Positions 6,646-16,133 are shown, counted from the stretch's first letter. The stretch is DNA of 64,000 bases from Shewanella holmiensis (GCF_025370255.1 NZ_JAMTCD010000013.1:1-64000), one strand, 5' to 3'. Program-made: numbers and translations. The notes: generated by a model not told the origin, from the letters alone.

Positions 6646-7851
6646 ATGGATAATAATATTAGTGATGCCATTGGCGTGATCGCTCAAAGTGCAGATACCG
6701 TGTTTATCTTATTGGGTGCCATTTTGGTACTCGCCATGCATGCAGGATTTGCATTTTTAGAAGTCGGTACTGTTCGTCACAAAAACCAAGTGAACGCTTT
6801 AGTTAAAATTATTACTGATTTTGCATTTTCAGCTGTGGCTTACTTCGTTATTGGATACCAAGTTGCTTATGGCACACACTTTTTTGTCAGTGCAGAAGCA
6901 TTAGGCGCAAATCACGGATATGAGTTAGTGAAATTTTTCTTCCTGCTAACCTTTGCTGCAGCGATCCCAGCTATTGTATCGGGGGGTATTGCCGAACGTG
7001 GTAGCTTCAGACCATTTCTATTTGCTTCTGCCCTCATCGTGGCATTTGTTTATCCGTTTTTTGAAGGGATTATTTGGAATGGTAACTTTGGTTTTCAAGC
7101 CTGGCTAGAGCACACTTTTGGTGCACAATTTCATGACTTTGCTGGGTCTGTTGTAGTACATGCTATGGGCGGCTGGCTTGCGCTGGTAGCCATTTTATTG
7201 TTGGGGTCAAGGCGTGGGCGTAAACCCGGTATCGCTTTTGCTCCTTCAAATATTCCCTTTCTTGCATTGGGCTCATGGGTACTGATTGTCGGCTGGTTTG
7301 GGTTTAACGTCATGTCAGCACAAACATTAGATGGTATCAGCGGCCTTGTTGCGGTTAACAGTTTAATGGCAATGGTTGGCGGCACTATTATTGCTTTGAT
7401 TGTGGGTAAAAATGATCCTGGCTTTATCCATAACGGCCCTTTAGCCGGGTTAGTCGCTGTGTGTGCTGGCTCTGATTTGATGCACCCTGTAGGTGCGTTT
7501 ATTGTGGGTGGTGTAGCCGGTGGATTATTTGTAGTGATTTACACCAAATTACAGCGCAGTGCTAAAGTTGATGATGTACTAGGGGTGTGGCCTTTACATG
7601 GTTTATGTGGTGTTTGGGGCGGCATTGCGGCGGGTATATTTGGCCAACAGGCAATGGGTGGCCTCGGCGGCGTTAGCATAATGGCACAACTAATAGGCAC
7701 CCTAGCTGGCATTATAATAGCCGTAATAGGCGGGGTATTGGTTTATGGTATTGTAAATAAAATGAGTAGCTTACGATTAAGCCAGGAAGATGAGTTCCAC
7801 GGCGCTGATTTAGCGATTCACAAGATTGGTTCAACTAACTCAGATAAATAA
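6646..7851 (+). CDS. amt: ammonium transporter, Amt/Mep family
   Basis: A trimeric inner-membrane channel for ammonium uptake. The 401 residues give eleven or so membrane segments. Key pore residues are visible: Asp164 in DFAG, His172 in VVHAMGG and His318 in PLHGLCG, the twin histidines of the Amt pore. The phenylalanine-rich gate region is around FFEGIIWNGNFGF. No glnK (PII) gene accompanies it here, unlike the usual glnK-amtB pair, so any PII control would come from elsewhere. The upstream region carries NtrC-like and sigma-54-like sites, which predicts induction in nitrogen starvation. Confidence 0.93.
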   Translation: MDNNISDAIGVIAQSADTVFILLGAILVLAMHAGFAFLEVGTVRHKNQVNALVKIITDFAFSAVAYFVIGYQVAYGTHFFVSAEALGANHGYELVKFFFLLTFAAAIPAIVSGGIAERGSFRPFLFASALIVAFVYPFFEGIIWNGNFGFQAWLEHTFGAQFHDFAGSVVVHAMGGWLALVAILLLGSRRGRKPGIAFAPSNIPFLALGSWVLIVGWFGFNVMSAQTLDGISGLVAVNSLMAMVGGTIIALIVGKNDPGFIHNGPLAGLVAVCAGSDLMHPVGAFIVGGVAGGLFVVIYTKLQRSAKVDDVLGVWPLHGLCGVWGGIAAGIFGQQAMGGLGGVSIMAQLIGTLAGIIIAVIGGVLVYGIVNKMSSLRLSQEDEFHGADLAIHKIGSTNSDK

Positions 7852-7907
7852 CTAACATAAGTCATAAGGCTAAATCATTCACGATTAAATCAGACTGCAG
7901 ATAAACA

Positions 7908-7944
7908 TAAAAACACGGACTAAATAAGCATTTTTAGTCCGTGC
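7908..7944 (-). terminator. terminator of the nitroreductase gene
   Basis: Perfect 11-bp stem CACGGACTAAA/TTTAGTCCGTG (7914-7924 and 7933-7943). Read leftward it is followed by TTTTTATG, so it ends transcription of the minus-strand gene at 7958. It may also slow read-through from the ammonium transporter. Confidence 0.75.
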
Positions 7945-7957
7945 TAGATTGTGCTAA

Positions 7958-8617
7958 TTACAATACAGTAAAAATATCTTCTATCGGTAAGCGTGATTTA
8001 GGCAGACCATGATTATAATCCTCGCCCTCTTTGTGATATCCAATGGCTAATGCCACCTCAACCACATAACCGTTTAATTCCTGTTTAAACTCTTCAGCAA
8101 TAAGCTCAGAGTCGACGCCTTCCATCGGCGTTGAATCTATCCCTAAACGCCCTAATGCATGCAGAGTATTGCCTAAGGCAATATAGGTTTGAGCCTTAGT
8201 CCATTCACCATTAAAGCCAGCGTCATTAGTATTAGCTTCAGCAAAGGCAAACGCACCATTAAGCATATTGTCATACATCTCTGCCGGCAAATGGCCAGAG
8301 GACACTTCAACATCAACCACTTTTCTATAATCGTCTTTGGTATAAGCTGGATTATGTGCAAATAGAATAATATGTGAAGCTTCAGTTGCGTGCGGCTGAT
8401 TGAATTGATACTTGTTTGCAAAGGTATTATGCAAACGCTGCTTTGCCGCATCACTTTCAATAATAATGAACTTCCAAGGCTGCGAGTTAATTGAAGACGC
8501 GGATAAACGCATTGCTTGTTGTAGCACTGCAATATTTTCAGCAGAGATACGTTTATTTGAATCGTATTTTTTCACGGTATAACGACGTTCTAAATCTTGA
8601 ATAATTGGGTGAGACAT
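7958..8617 (-). CDS. nfsB: NAD(P)H nitroreductase, NfsB-like
   Basis: An FMN-dependent oxidoreductase that reduces nitro compounds and quinones. The 219 residues from the chosen start match the NfsB size of about 217. Family signs are the N-terminal RRYTVKKYD, the FMN-contact SSINSQPWKFI (about 40-50) and the C-terminal LPKSRLPI, all aligned with E. coli NfsB from memory. An ATG five codons further upstream exists. I chose the inner ATG at 8617 because GAGGA lies seven bases before it, inside the longer reading. It has its own terminator and no operon partner. Confidence 0.85.
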   Translation of the reverse strand: MSHPIIQDLERRYTVKKYDSNKRISAENIAVLQQAMRLSASSINSQPWKFIIIESDAAKQRLHNTFANKYQFNQPHATEASHIILFAHNPAYTKDDYRKVVDVEVSSGHLPAEMYDNMLNGAFAFAEANTNDAGFNGEWTKAQTYIALGNTLHALGRLGIDSTPMEGVDSELIAEEFKQELNGYVVEVALAIGYHKEGEDYNHGLPKSRLPIEDIFTVL

Positions 8618-8846
8618 GGATGATTTCCTCATAGTGCTATGTCAATGAGGAGAATAATAAAGGATTTAACACTGGTTTATTAGTACCGTTAAATCCAATA
8701 TTAATGGACAATTTATACCTTAATTAAATGTCCTACGTCGCTTGATAACTTAGTACGAAATCGCATCTAAAGTGGGAATGTGGCTTTACCCATCTCATCG
8801 TAAACGGTCAATTAACCCAACATACCAATAAAAATCAGTCTTTGGC

Positions 8847-8855
8847 ATACAAAAC
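8847..8855. repeat. 9-bp target-site duplication, left copy
   Basis: ATACAAAAC directly abuts the left end of the 161-bp element and is repeated exactly at 9017-9025 at its right end. Confidence 0.8.
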
Positions 8856-9016
8856 GGCGTTGTTGCCTAAAAGCAAAATATAAAATCAACATTGAAAAAC
8901 CTAACGAGAGAATGCAGGTTTAAGCCAAATGGTTGCAGATAACGTCCAATCCTATTAGTGTTCTATGTGGTTTATGTCATGTTTTTGGGATAATTATATG
9001 TTTAGGCAACAGCGCC
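8856..9016. mobile_element. 161-bp MITE with IS903-like (IS5-family) terminal inverted repeats
   Basis: The ends are 16-bp inverted repeats, GGCGTTGTTGCCTAAA (8856-8871) and TTTAGGCAACAGCGCC (9001-9016), matching at 15 of 16. A perfect 9-bp duplication, ATACAAAAC, flanks the element. The ends resemble the GGCTTTGTTG-type repeats of the IS903 group, which also makes 9-bp duplications. The interior is AT-rich and has no ORF, so it must be moved in trans. It sits in the 642-bp space between nfsB and the MATE gene, which otherwise shows nothing clear. Confidence 0.8.
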
Positions 9017-9025
9017 ATACAAAAC
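9017..9025. repeat. 9-bp target-site duplication, right copy
   Basis: ATACAAAAC, identical to 8847-8855, directly following the right terminal repeat of the MITE. Confidence 0.8.
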
Positions 9026-9259
9026 CCCTGAAAAAAATTAAAATATAATAGCAATTACGTATTCTATCGTAGCGGTTAATAATAGAATAGTCATCGGTTA
9101 AGAGATCCCGTTAAACTCTATTTTTTACAGGCTTAAAACAGTATGACCAGCACTGATATGTGTCATAGGTCATACTTTCAGCTAACACATCAATTTGCAT
9201 ATCACTTAAGTGTTTTCAGATAAACACTTTGGTTAACATCATTTTTTATTATTTGAGTC

Positions 9260-10633
9260 ATGTCTATGTCGTCAACAAGTACATCATCACAGCCAGCTCA
9301 ACAAGATTTAAGCTTGTTAGAGCAGCCTGTTGCAAAACTTTTTTGGCGCTATTCAATACCGACTATAGCGTCAATGTTAATTACCGGTATTTATGTCGCC
9401 ATCGATGGTATGTTTGTTGGCCACTATTTGGGGGAGACAGGATTAGCAGGGATGATGTTAGCTTACCCTGTCGGTGCCATTTTATATGCTGTAGGGGCCT
9501 TAATAGGAATGGGCAGCGCAGCCCTTGTATCAATGAACCTTGGTCAGGGAAATATTATCAAGGCTCGGCATATTTTGAGTAATGCATTCAGTTTATGTTT
9601 ACTGGCTGGATTATTTTTTGCCGTTTGTGGGAGCCTGTTTGCTGAGGACATCTTGATTGCACTAGGAGCCGAAGGTGAGGTATTACACAGTGCCCATGAC
9701 TATTTATTCTGGTACTTTGCCCTGAGCCATTTTCCGATTATGTCTTTAGCGTTTACAGCTCTATTACGTAACGATGGTAGACCACATTTTGTCACCTGTG
9801 TTCTTATTACTGGTGGCATATTAAATACATTTTTAGATTGGTTATTTATAGTGGTATACCCCTTTGGCCTAGCAGGTGCTGCGATAGCCACCATGTTAAG
9901 TCAAGCTGTAACTGGCTTATTGTGCCTTCAGCATTTTTTTGGCCATAAAACGCAATTGAAAATCAATTGGTCGCAAATGCGGCTTCGAGCAGAGCATTGC
10001 ATCGATATTACTAAGACGGGTTTTCCGAGCTTTTTAATGAATTTGTACTTATCGATAGTACTCACTCTTCACAATACCGCCTTACTCTGGGTAGGCGCAC
10101 CTTTACATGTTGCGGTTTATGGCGTTATTAGTTATACCGAGGCAATCTTCTATTTGGTTTTTGAAGGGATTGCTTTTGGCACCCAGCCTATCTTTAGCTT
10201 TAATGCTGGCGCAGGTCGCTACGACAGGGTCAAAGAGGCTCGCCACATTGCATTTAGTATGACTTTACTGGTAGCCGTTATTGGGCTTATTTTAATTTAC
10301 ACTCGCCCACAGTGGATGGTGTATCTTTTTGCCGGAAATAACCCTGAATTAACCCCTGTGGCGATTGAAGGGTTACGATGGTATTTTTGGGGACTGCCTA
10401 TGGAAGGATTATTACTTGTTGGAGCGAGTTTTTTCCAAGCTATTGGTGCTACCAAAGAGTCTGCTATTTTAACAGGGTTAAAATTAATATTAATTGCCGC
10501 GGTAATTTACCTTTTTGCATGGGCATTCGGTGTTTTCGGTGTATGGATTTCACTCGCGAGTTGCAGCGCGGTACTGACGATATGGATGTTATTTGCCATT
10601 AAACGAGTCGACAAATATAGAATGGGAGCTTAG
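9260..10633 (+). CDS. MATE family multidrug efflux transporter
   Basis: A 457-residue inner-membrane cation/drug antiporter. About twelve hydrophobic segments are arranged as two related bundles. The first begins around residue 30 with FWRYSIPTIASMLITGIYVAIDGMFVG, typical of the MATE N-lobe; the second begins near residue 245. The cytoplasmic N-terminus is Ser/Thr-rich. Two in-frame ATGs (9260 and 9266) are possible and neither has a strong ribosome site. A terminator lies 60 bp after the stop. The substrate cannot be told from sequence. Confidence 0.9.
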   Translation: MSMSSTSTSSQPAQQDLSLLEQPVAKLFWRYSIPTIASMLITGIYVAIDGMFVGHYLGETGLAGMMLAYPVGAILYAVGALIGMGSAALVSMNLGQGNIIKARHILSNAFSLCLLAGLFFAVCGSLFAEDILIALGAEGEVLHSAHDYLFWYFALSHFPIMSLAFTALLRNDGRPHFVTCVLITGGILNTFLDWLFIVVYPFGLAGAAIATMLSQAVTGLLCLQHFFGHKTQLKINWSQMRLRAEHCIDITKTGFPSFLMNLYLSIVLTLHNTALLWVGAPLHVAVYGVISYTEAIFYLVFEGIAFGTQPIFSFNAGAGRYDRVKEARHIAFSMTLLVAVIGLILIYTRPQWMVYLFAGNNPELTPVAIEGLRWYFWGLPMEGLLLVGASFFQAIGATKESAILTGLKLILIAAVIYLFAWAFGVFGVWISLASCSAVLTIWMLFAIKRVDKYRMGA

Positions 10634-10689
10634 GGAAAATCCTCTTTACACCACCATAAAGTTATAAAAAATTGAATAGGCTAGGTTCA

Positions 10690-10733
10690 TAAAAATGCCA
10701 GCGGTAACTTAACAATTATCGCTGGCATTTTTA
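10690..10733. terminator. bidirectional terminator between MATE gene and OsmC-YcaO gene
   Basis: Stem AAAAATGCCAGCG/CGCTGGCATTTTT (10691-10703 and 10720-10732), perfect over 13 bp with a 16-base loop. It has T-runs on both strands and sits between convergent genes. Confidence 0.85.
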
Positions 10734-10762
10734 TTTCTTCATGCTTAAATATTTCTTTATGC

Positions 10763-12943
10763 TTATGACTTTTGCTGACGCGCTTGATGAAGCTTCTTGT
10801 AGCTTTCAATCAGCCTTAAGTGGGGTTTAATACCTTCTAAATTAATGCTGGTTTTAGTTAAACCATAAAAGCGGACTTTACCTGTAACAGAGCCAACAAC
10901 GTTTTCCATTACCTCAGCACCAAACATTCTATTAAAGTTACCGATAAAGTGTTCTAGCGCTAAGTCTTCATCTAAGGTCACTTCAAGCACGGCATTGACT
11001 GCTTGATAGAACAAGCGGCGTTGTACAGTATTGTCATTAAACTGCAAAAACTCCTCGACTAATTCCAGGGCATCTTCATGCTCACCTAAAGCTAAATAAA
11101 TCAGAATTTTAAGCTCTATAATGGTTAATTGCCCCCAAACCGTATTCTCATCAAATACGATGCCAATTAATGTAGGGATATCGGTTTGGTTATCTAGCTG
11201 GCTTTCTTCTAATCGATTAACTAATTTACCCAAAGCTTTGGTGCTTAAAGAATGTAAATTAAGAATATCTTCACGGTATAGCAACGCCTTGTTGGTATTA
11301 TCCCAAATCAGGTCATCGACAGGGTAAACTTCAGAATACTCTGGTACCAAAATTCGGCATGCTGAAGCACCTAAATCGGTAAATTCAGCAATATAAACTT
11401 CTTTGCCCATTGCCGATAAAATGCCAAATAACGCCTCAGCTTCTTGTTCATTTGTACCTGAAAAATCCCACTCACAGAAATCATAGTCGTACTTACTGCT
11501 AAAGAAGCGCCAAGAAATGACGCCTGTAGAATCAATAAAGTGTTCAACAAAGTTTTCAGGTTCAGTTACAGCCATGCAATTAAACGTTGGCTTAGGCACA
11601 TCGTTTAAACCTTCAAAGCTTCGACCTTGTAGTAATTCGGTTAGGCTACGCTCTAATGCTACTTCAAAGCTTGGGTGTGCACCAAATGAGGCAAACACTC
11701 CGCCTGTTCTTGGGTTCATTAGGGTTACGCACATTACAGGAAATTGCCCGCCCAATGACGCATCTTTCACCACAACCGGAAAGCCTTGTTCTTCAAGTCC
11801 TTTAATCCCCGCGAGTATACTAGGGTACTTTTCTAACACCGCCATAGGGACATCTGGAAGGACTATTTCTTGCTCGATGATTTGACGTTTTACCGCTCTC
11901 TCGAAGATTTCTGATAAGCATTGAACATGTGCTTCTGGTAAGTTATTGCCTGCGCTCATACCATTACTTAAAAACAAGTTCTCAATTAAGTTTGATGGAA
12001 AATACACGGTTTCACCATCGGACTGGCGCGTGTAAGGGATAGCACAAATACCGCGGTCTTTATTACCTGAATTGGTATCAATTAAGTGTGAACCACATAA
12101 CTCTTCATCTGGGTTATAAATATCTAAACAATACTCATCTAATATGCCTGCTGGTAATGCATCATCGTCTTCAAGAGCAAACCACTTTTCATTTGGATAA
12201 TGCACAAATTCGCTATTGGCGATTTCAGTACCAAAGAATTGATCGTTATAGAAAAAGTTATTATTAAGACGCTCAATAAACTCCCCCAATGCAGAACACA
12301 ATGCGCTTTCTTTAGTCGCCCCTTTACCATTGGTGAAACACATAGGTGATGCCGCATCGCGAATGTGTAACGACCACACATTAGGTACAATATTTCGCCA
12401 GGATGAGATTTCAATCTTCATTCCCAGGTCAGCTAACATCGCGGTCATATTTTTGATGGTTTGTTCAAGCGGCAGGTCTTTACCTAAAATAAAGGTGCTG
12501 CCATCGCCTTCAGGCTGCCCCATTAACATCGCGTTGGCGTCGGCATCTAAATTTGCGACGGTTTCGATTTTAAATTCAGGACCTGTTTGCACCACTTTTT
12601 TAACGGTGCAGCGATCAATTGAACGTAAAATACCTTCACGGTCTTTATCAGAGATATCTTCAGGTAACTCTACCTGAATTTGAAATATCTGGTTGTAGCG
12701 ATCTTCAGGATCAACAATGTTATTTTGCGATAACCGAATGTTTTCCGTTGAAATATCACGGGCTTTACAATACACCTTGATAAAATATGCGGCGCACAAT
12801 GCTGACGATGCTAAAAAGTAATCAAAAGGACTCGGGGCAGAACCATCGCCTTTATAACGTATAGGTTGGTCGGCAGTCACCGTAAAGTCGTCAAACTTGG
12901 CTTCGAGTCTTAAATTGTCGAGAAAATTTACTTTGATTTCCAT
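10763..12943 (-). CDS. OsmC domain / YcaO domain fusion protein
   Basis: Two domains are joined in 726 residues. The N-terminal part (about 1-125) is OsmC-like, with the paired peroxidatic-type cysteines Cys50 (SSALCAAYF) and Cys112 (DRCTVKK). From about 165 onward it is YcaO-like, with CFTNGKGATKESALCSALGE (about 201-220), and has an E. coli YcaO-type C-terminal region. YcaO enzymes activate backbone amides with ATP; E. coli YcaO affects RimO-dependent methylthiolation of ribosomal protein S12. No peptide-precursor or dehydrogenase gene is adjacent, so a housekeeping role is likelier than natural-product synthesis. I chose ATG 12943 over a GTG three codons upstream because AGGTG is suitably placed for it. 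Confidence 0.9.
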   Translation of the reverse strand: MEIKVNFLDNLRLEAKFDDFTVTADQPIRYKGDGSAPSPFDYFLASSALCAAYFIKVYCKARDISTENIRLSQNNIVDPEDRYNQIFQIQVELPEDISDKDREGILRSIDRCTVKKVVQTGPEFKIETVANLDADANAMLMGQPEGDGSTFILGKDLPLEQTIKNMTAMLADLGMKIEISSWRNIVPNVWSLHIRDAASPMCFTNGKGATKESALCSALGEFIERLNNNFFYNDQFFGTEIANSEFVHYPNEKWFALEDDDALPAGILDEYCLDIYNPDEELCGSHLIDTNSGNKDRGICAIPYTRQSDGETVYFPSNLIENLFLSNGMSAGNNLPEAHVQCLSEIFERAVKRQIIEQEIVLPDVPMAVLEKYPSILAGIKGLEEQGFPVVVKDASLGGQFPVMCVTLMNPRTGGVFASFGAHPSFEVALERSLTELLQGRSFEGLNDVPKPTFNCMAVTEPENFVEHFIDSTGVISWRFFSSKYDYDFCEWDFSGTNEQEAEALFGILSAMGKEVYIAEFTDLGASACRILVPEYSEVYPVDDLIWDNTNKALLYREDILNLHSLSTKALGKLVNRLEESQLDNQTDIPTLIGIVFDENTVWGQLTIIELKILIYLALGEHEDALELVEEFLQFNDNTVQRRLFYQAVNAVLEVTLDEDLALEHFIGNFNRMFGAEVMENVVGSVTGKVRFYGLTKTSINLEGIKPHLRLIESYKKLHQARQQKS

Positions 12944-13175
12944 TGAATACACCTACAGTCATTCACAGCCAAACGGCCACATTATCTAATTAACATGAAT
13001 TATCGGTGTTTTTGGCCTAATAGTCTTGGGTTTATTGCATAAATGAACCAGCAGGTTCTTTATACGATGAAAAATGAAGTCACTAAATCAGAATAAAATG
13101 CTAATTTTAACGGTGCAGACAAGATTAATATGAACGACATTAGAGGAATGAAAAGTTCATTGACCGTTAACACCA

Positions 13176-13445
13176 TTGATTCAGAAGGAAAATGAAAACC
13201 ATTTGACATTTATTTGGCTAACGCTGTTACTGTTTTGTTTTGACACTTTGGGAACTCCTCTGTCCCAACGTAAAGACGTACTTCTTTATACCTACCATGA
13301 CATGCAACCCTATGTTATCAACAGCGCAGAACAAATAGGTTTACTCTATGATATTGAACAATTTTTTAATACTCACCAACAAACATATCACTTCAAAGTA
13401 TCTTATATTAATGGTATAAAAACCATTCTGTTTGATATTGGTTAG
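13176..13445 (+). pseudogene. remnant of a periplasmic solute-binding protein
   Basis: The 89 codons encode a signal-peptide-like stretch (LTFIWLTLLLFCFDTLG) followed by VLLYTYHDMQPYVI...GLLYDI, the start of a family 3 binding-protein fold, then stop abruptly where about 250 residues should follow. The likely original start is ATG at 13192, preceded by GAAGGAAA, but it is out of frame and meets TGA after four codons. So there is a frameshift in the signal region as well as a large 3' deletion. It ends against the remnant of a cryptochrome-DASH gene, so this is a decayed junction. Confidence 0.6.
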
Positions 13446-13872
13446 GGTGTCTCTTGGCACACGATCAGGACGCATAATATCCCAACTAAAGCGGCAAAAA
13501 AATCTAACAGTAATAAAGATTGTTTACGGTTAACAGGCCATAACAGTGCGGTATTAATTTTACCAATGGTATTGATGCTATACCTTTGAATACGTTTAAA
13601 TATTGCTGTTTCATCATGACTAAATAACAAAGGTGAAGCTTGTGCCCTAACGCTTCAAGCTGATGACTCAAATCTTCTAAAGATTGTAATAAAAAACCCA
13701 GCCTATGCTTACCCATTGATGTTTGTTGAAAATAAATGGGTTTAAAGTTGCTCTCGTCAAAAACAAATACAAAAGCGATATTAGAGCTGCTACGTATTAG
13801 TGCGCTTAAGGCTAGATTATCTTTTAATCTAAGATCATTAGAAAAACAAAAAAGGGAGCGATATGAAGACAC
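13442..13872 (-). pseudogene. remnant of a cryptochrome-DASH / photolyase gene
   Basis: The first frame (13872 leftward) begins SLFCFSNDLRLKDNLAL, the N-terminal pattern of the photolyase alpha/beta domain (FxxDLRxxDNxAL). It continues through MGKHRLGFLLQSLEDLSHQLEALGHKLHL. Near 13628 the reading shifts to another frame, which continues SHDETAIFKRIQRYSINTIG, and the similarity fades after that. Only about 110 of the expected 430 or more residues survive and the FAD-binding half is missing, so no function is possible. The gene was cut at the same point as the binding-protein remnant, which suggests one deletion or a lost mobile element. Confidence 0.6.
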
Positions 13873-13982
13873 GAGGCTCTCACTGCAAAATGAATATATG
13901 AACCATTACGTGCAGATAACAAGAAAAGTTTACCTTATTGAACAAGTAAACCAATTAACCGCTCATTATTCAGAAAAAGTGC

Positions 13983-14014
13983 CAATAAAAAAGGCGTCAG
14001 CATAGCTGTCGCCT
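13983..14014 (-). terminator. terminator of rluF
   Basis: GGCGTCAGC/GCTGTCGCC stem (13993-14013, one mismatch). Read leftward it is followed by TTTTTTATTGG; it lies about 40 bp after the rluF stop. Confidence 0.7.
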
Positions 14015-14052
14015 TAATCAATTTCAGTGAGATCACACTATATTACTAAATA

Positions 14053-14991
14053 TTAGCGTTTAGGTTTTCTTGCAGAACTTGGTTTACCTTTACCATGTTG
14101 CGCCTGGCCTTTAGTTTGCCCTCGTGGAGCGCCTTTAGCCTGGCCTTTATGTTTAGTGCTGCGGTTGTGTTGCATAAAATGTTCAGGACCTTCGATTTTA
14201 TCCCGAAGAGATTCCACTTTAGGTTTCGGTTTCGGTTTTGGCTTTTGCTTGGTAGCAGACTTTTTATCTTCTGAAGAAGAGTCTTTGATCATTTCAAACA
14301 ACACATCCAGTTCTTGTTTATCGAGATCGCGCCACTCACCTATTGGTAAACCTTTAAGGCTAACGTTCATGATTTTTTGACGTTCAAGCTTAGTGACCTC
14401 AAAGCCAAAATATTCACACATGCGGCGGATCTGACGATTAAGCCCTTGTACTAAAACAATTTTAAACGCATAGGTTGATACTTGCTCTACCTTACACTTT
14501 TTTGTCACGACCCCAAGAATAGGCACACCAGCGCCCATACCTTTGATAAAATCATCGGTAATGGGTTTATTTACCGTCACTACATATTCTTTGTCGTGGT
14601 TATTGCCCGCACGTAATATTTTATTAACCAAATCACCATTGTTGGTTAAAAAAATCAATCCTTGGGAATCTTTATCTAAACGGCCAATAGGAAAAATACG
14701 GGTTGAGTGATTCACAAAATCAACAATATTATCGCGCTCGGTGCCTTCTGTCGTACTGACAATACCCACAGGTTTATTTAAGGCAATAAACACTAAATCT
14801 TCAGCATCTCGAGGTTCAATATCGTGACCGTTTACTTTCACCTTGTCGCCAAAATTAACCTGGTCACCAACCTGTGCACGCTTGCCGTTAATAAATACAT
14901 TGCCCTGTTCAATATAACGGTCTGCATCACGTCGAGAGCAAATGCCACTTTCGCTGATGTATTTATTGAGACGCATAGCTGAATCTGTCAC
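14053..14991 (-). CDS. rluF: 23S rRNA pseudouridine(2604) synthase RluF
   Basis: RluF makes pseudouridine at position 2604 of 23S rRNA. An S4 RNA-binding domain spans about 6-52 ([15 protein letters not shown]). The RsuA-type catalytic motif is [10 protein letters not shown] at 103-112, with Asp106 as the catalytic residue. [16 protein letters not shown] (about 178-193) is typical of the family. The first 240 residues match E. coli RluF closely from memory. The C-terminal tail is long and basic, with a Lys-Pro run and Gly-Gln-Lys repeats (about 245-312), and probably aids RNA binding. It is monocistronic with its own terminator. Confidence 0.93.
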   Translation of the reverse strand: MTDSAMRLNKYISESGICSRRDADRYIEQGNVFINGKRAQVGDQVNFGDKVKVNGHDIEPRDAEDLVFIALNKPVGIVSTTEGTERDNIVDFVNHSTRIFPIGRLDKDSQGLIFLTNNGDLVNKILRAGNNHDKEYVVTVNKPITDDFIKGMGAGVPILGVVTKKCKVEQVSTYAFKIVLVQGLNRQIRRMCEYFGFEVTKLERQKIMNVSLKGLPIGEWRDLDKQELDVLFEMIKDSSSEDKKSATKQKPKPKPKPKVESLRDKIEGPEHFMQHNRSTKHKGQAKGAPRGQTKGQAQHGKGKPSSARKPKR

Positions 14992-15172
14992 GTTGGTTTC
15001 CTATCAATTAAGGTTTTTTGATCAATTAATTATGCAACGACATTGAAAGTCGCGAAAGAGTTTAGCAATTTTTAACTAGGTTGCCTAAGGCTGAATAAGC
15101 AAAATAATGGCTATAAAGGCAAATAACAAAGCGAGGTAACTGCACGAGAGTGTTAGGCGAGGAATTACAGGT

Positions 15173-15210
15173 AAAAAAAAGCGCAAACAGTCGTTAAACT
15201 ATTTGCGCTA
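15173..15210 (-). terminator. terminator of the cold-shock gene
   Basis: AGCGCAAATAGTT/CTGTTTGCGCT-type stem (15180-15209). Read leftward it is followed by eight T, just after the cold-shock protein stop. Confidence 0.85.
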
Positions 15211-15227
15211 TCTTACAAAGTATAAAC

Positions 15228-15437
15228 TTACTCAGCAGTAACGTTAGCTGCTTGAGGGCCTTTTTGGCCTTGTTCTACTTCGAAAGATACTTTTTGGCCT
15301 TCAGCTAAAGTTTTGAAACCATCTGAAGTGATTGAACGGAAATGAACGAAAACGTCCGCGCCGCCATTATCAGGAGTGATAAAACCAAAACCTTTATCTT
15401 CGTTGAACCATTTTACTAAACCAGTAGTTTTAGACAT
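15228..15437 (-). CDS. CspA-family cold-shock protein
   Basis: A 69-residue single OB-fold RNA chaperone. Both nucleic-acid motifs are intact: RNP1 KGFGFI at 15-20 and RNP2 VFVHF at 29-33. It starts [20 protein letters not shown], as CspA/CspC/CspE-type proteins do. The long untranslated leader (about 176 bases to the predicted start of transcription near 15614) resembles that of cspA, whose leader controls stability and translation in the cold. It is monocistronic. Which paralogue of E. coli it matches cannot be told. Confidence 0.92.
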   Translation of the reverse strand: MSKTTGLVKWFNEDKGFGFITPDNGGADVFVHFRSITSDGFKTLAEGQKVSFEVEQGQKGPQAANVTAE

Positions 15438-15620
15438 TTTGTGTCCCTTATATAATAAATTAATAAATCTATCGCGATAATGCGATGCACTGAAGCTTGA
15501 ATTATTGAATGTGACTATGAAGCTAAGGGAAACACTTTGGATAACAACGATAACGCAGAGATCTAGAGCTTTACTTTTACTTGATATTCATTAATAACTC
15601 TGTTTGCCAGAGCAGGCTAT

Positions 15621-15648
15621 AGAATACATCAGTTTTAACTATTGTAAA
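15621..15648 (-). promoter_or_regulatory. predicted sigma-70 promoter of the cold-shock gene
   Basis: On the minus strand TTTACA (15643-15648) and TATTCT (15621-15626) are 16 bases apart. Transcription from about 15614 would give a leader of about 176 bases before the start codon. Confidence 0.45.
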
Positions 15649-15649
15649 G

Positions 15650-16130
15650 ATAAATAAAAAAATAATAACAACAGCGATTTAACTCTATGATGCAAAACCA
15701 ATTTTTCAAACAGGTCAAACACTCACTTAAGCCAATTCTCCCTCCACGCTGCTTATCATCTGTCTGATAATTTTATGAGATTAAGTAACATTAAAGACCA
15801 CTATAAAATATAAAACCTCTACGGTGATACTTATCATGGTTTTAGCTTGTTCAGTAACGACAAAAAGCAGCAAATGACTTTGCTCACTTCAGCACCTTAC
15901 TAACAAAGTCACCATGAGTGCCAGTTAACTCTCAATCCGTTTCAGTAATGCCACCAACCCAATATCAGCGAAGCCACCGATAAAAAGACTGGCGTCTCGT
16001 TTAATGCCAAACAAGCATAGGCCTTATCTATAAGCTAGAAAATAATCTAGTCGTGGATATAGCTAACTCAATGTTCGAGACTCAAGACGATTCAAACAGT
16101 GACTTGGCCGTAAAAGCCAATTACCAATTC
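15650..16130. other. intergenic stretch with no recognised feature
   Basis: Upstream of the cold-shock promoter and downstream of the VF530 gene's terminator I see no supported ORF, RNA gene or repeat, only AT-rich sequence with many stop codons in all frames. Confidence 0.5.
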
Positions 16131-16133
16131 TAA

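Noticed and set aside
9229..9582. Plus-strand ORF in another frame at the start of the MATE gene
   Set aside because: Translation is Cys/His/Arg-rich nonsense overlapping a clear transporter.
13736..14005. Plus-strand 89-codon ORF
   Set aside because: It is antisense to the photolyase remnant for half its length and reads like reverse-strand translation; no family recognised.
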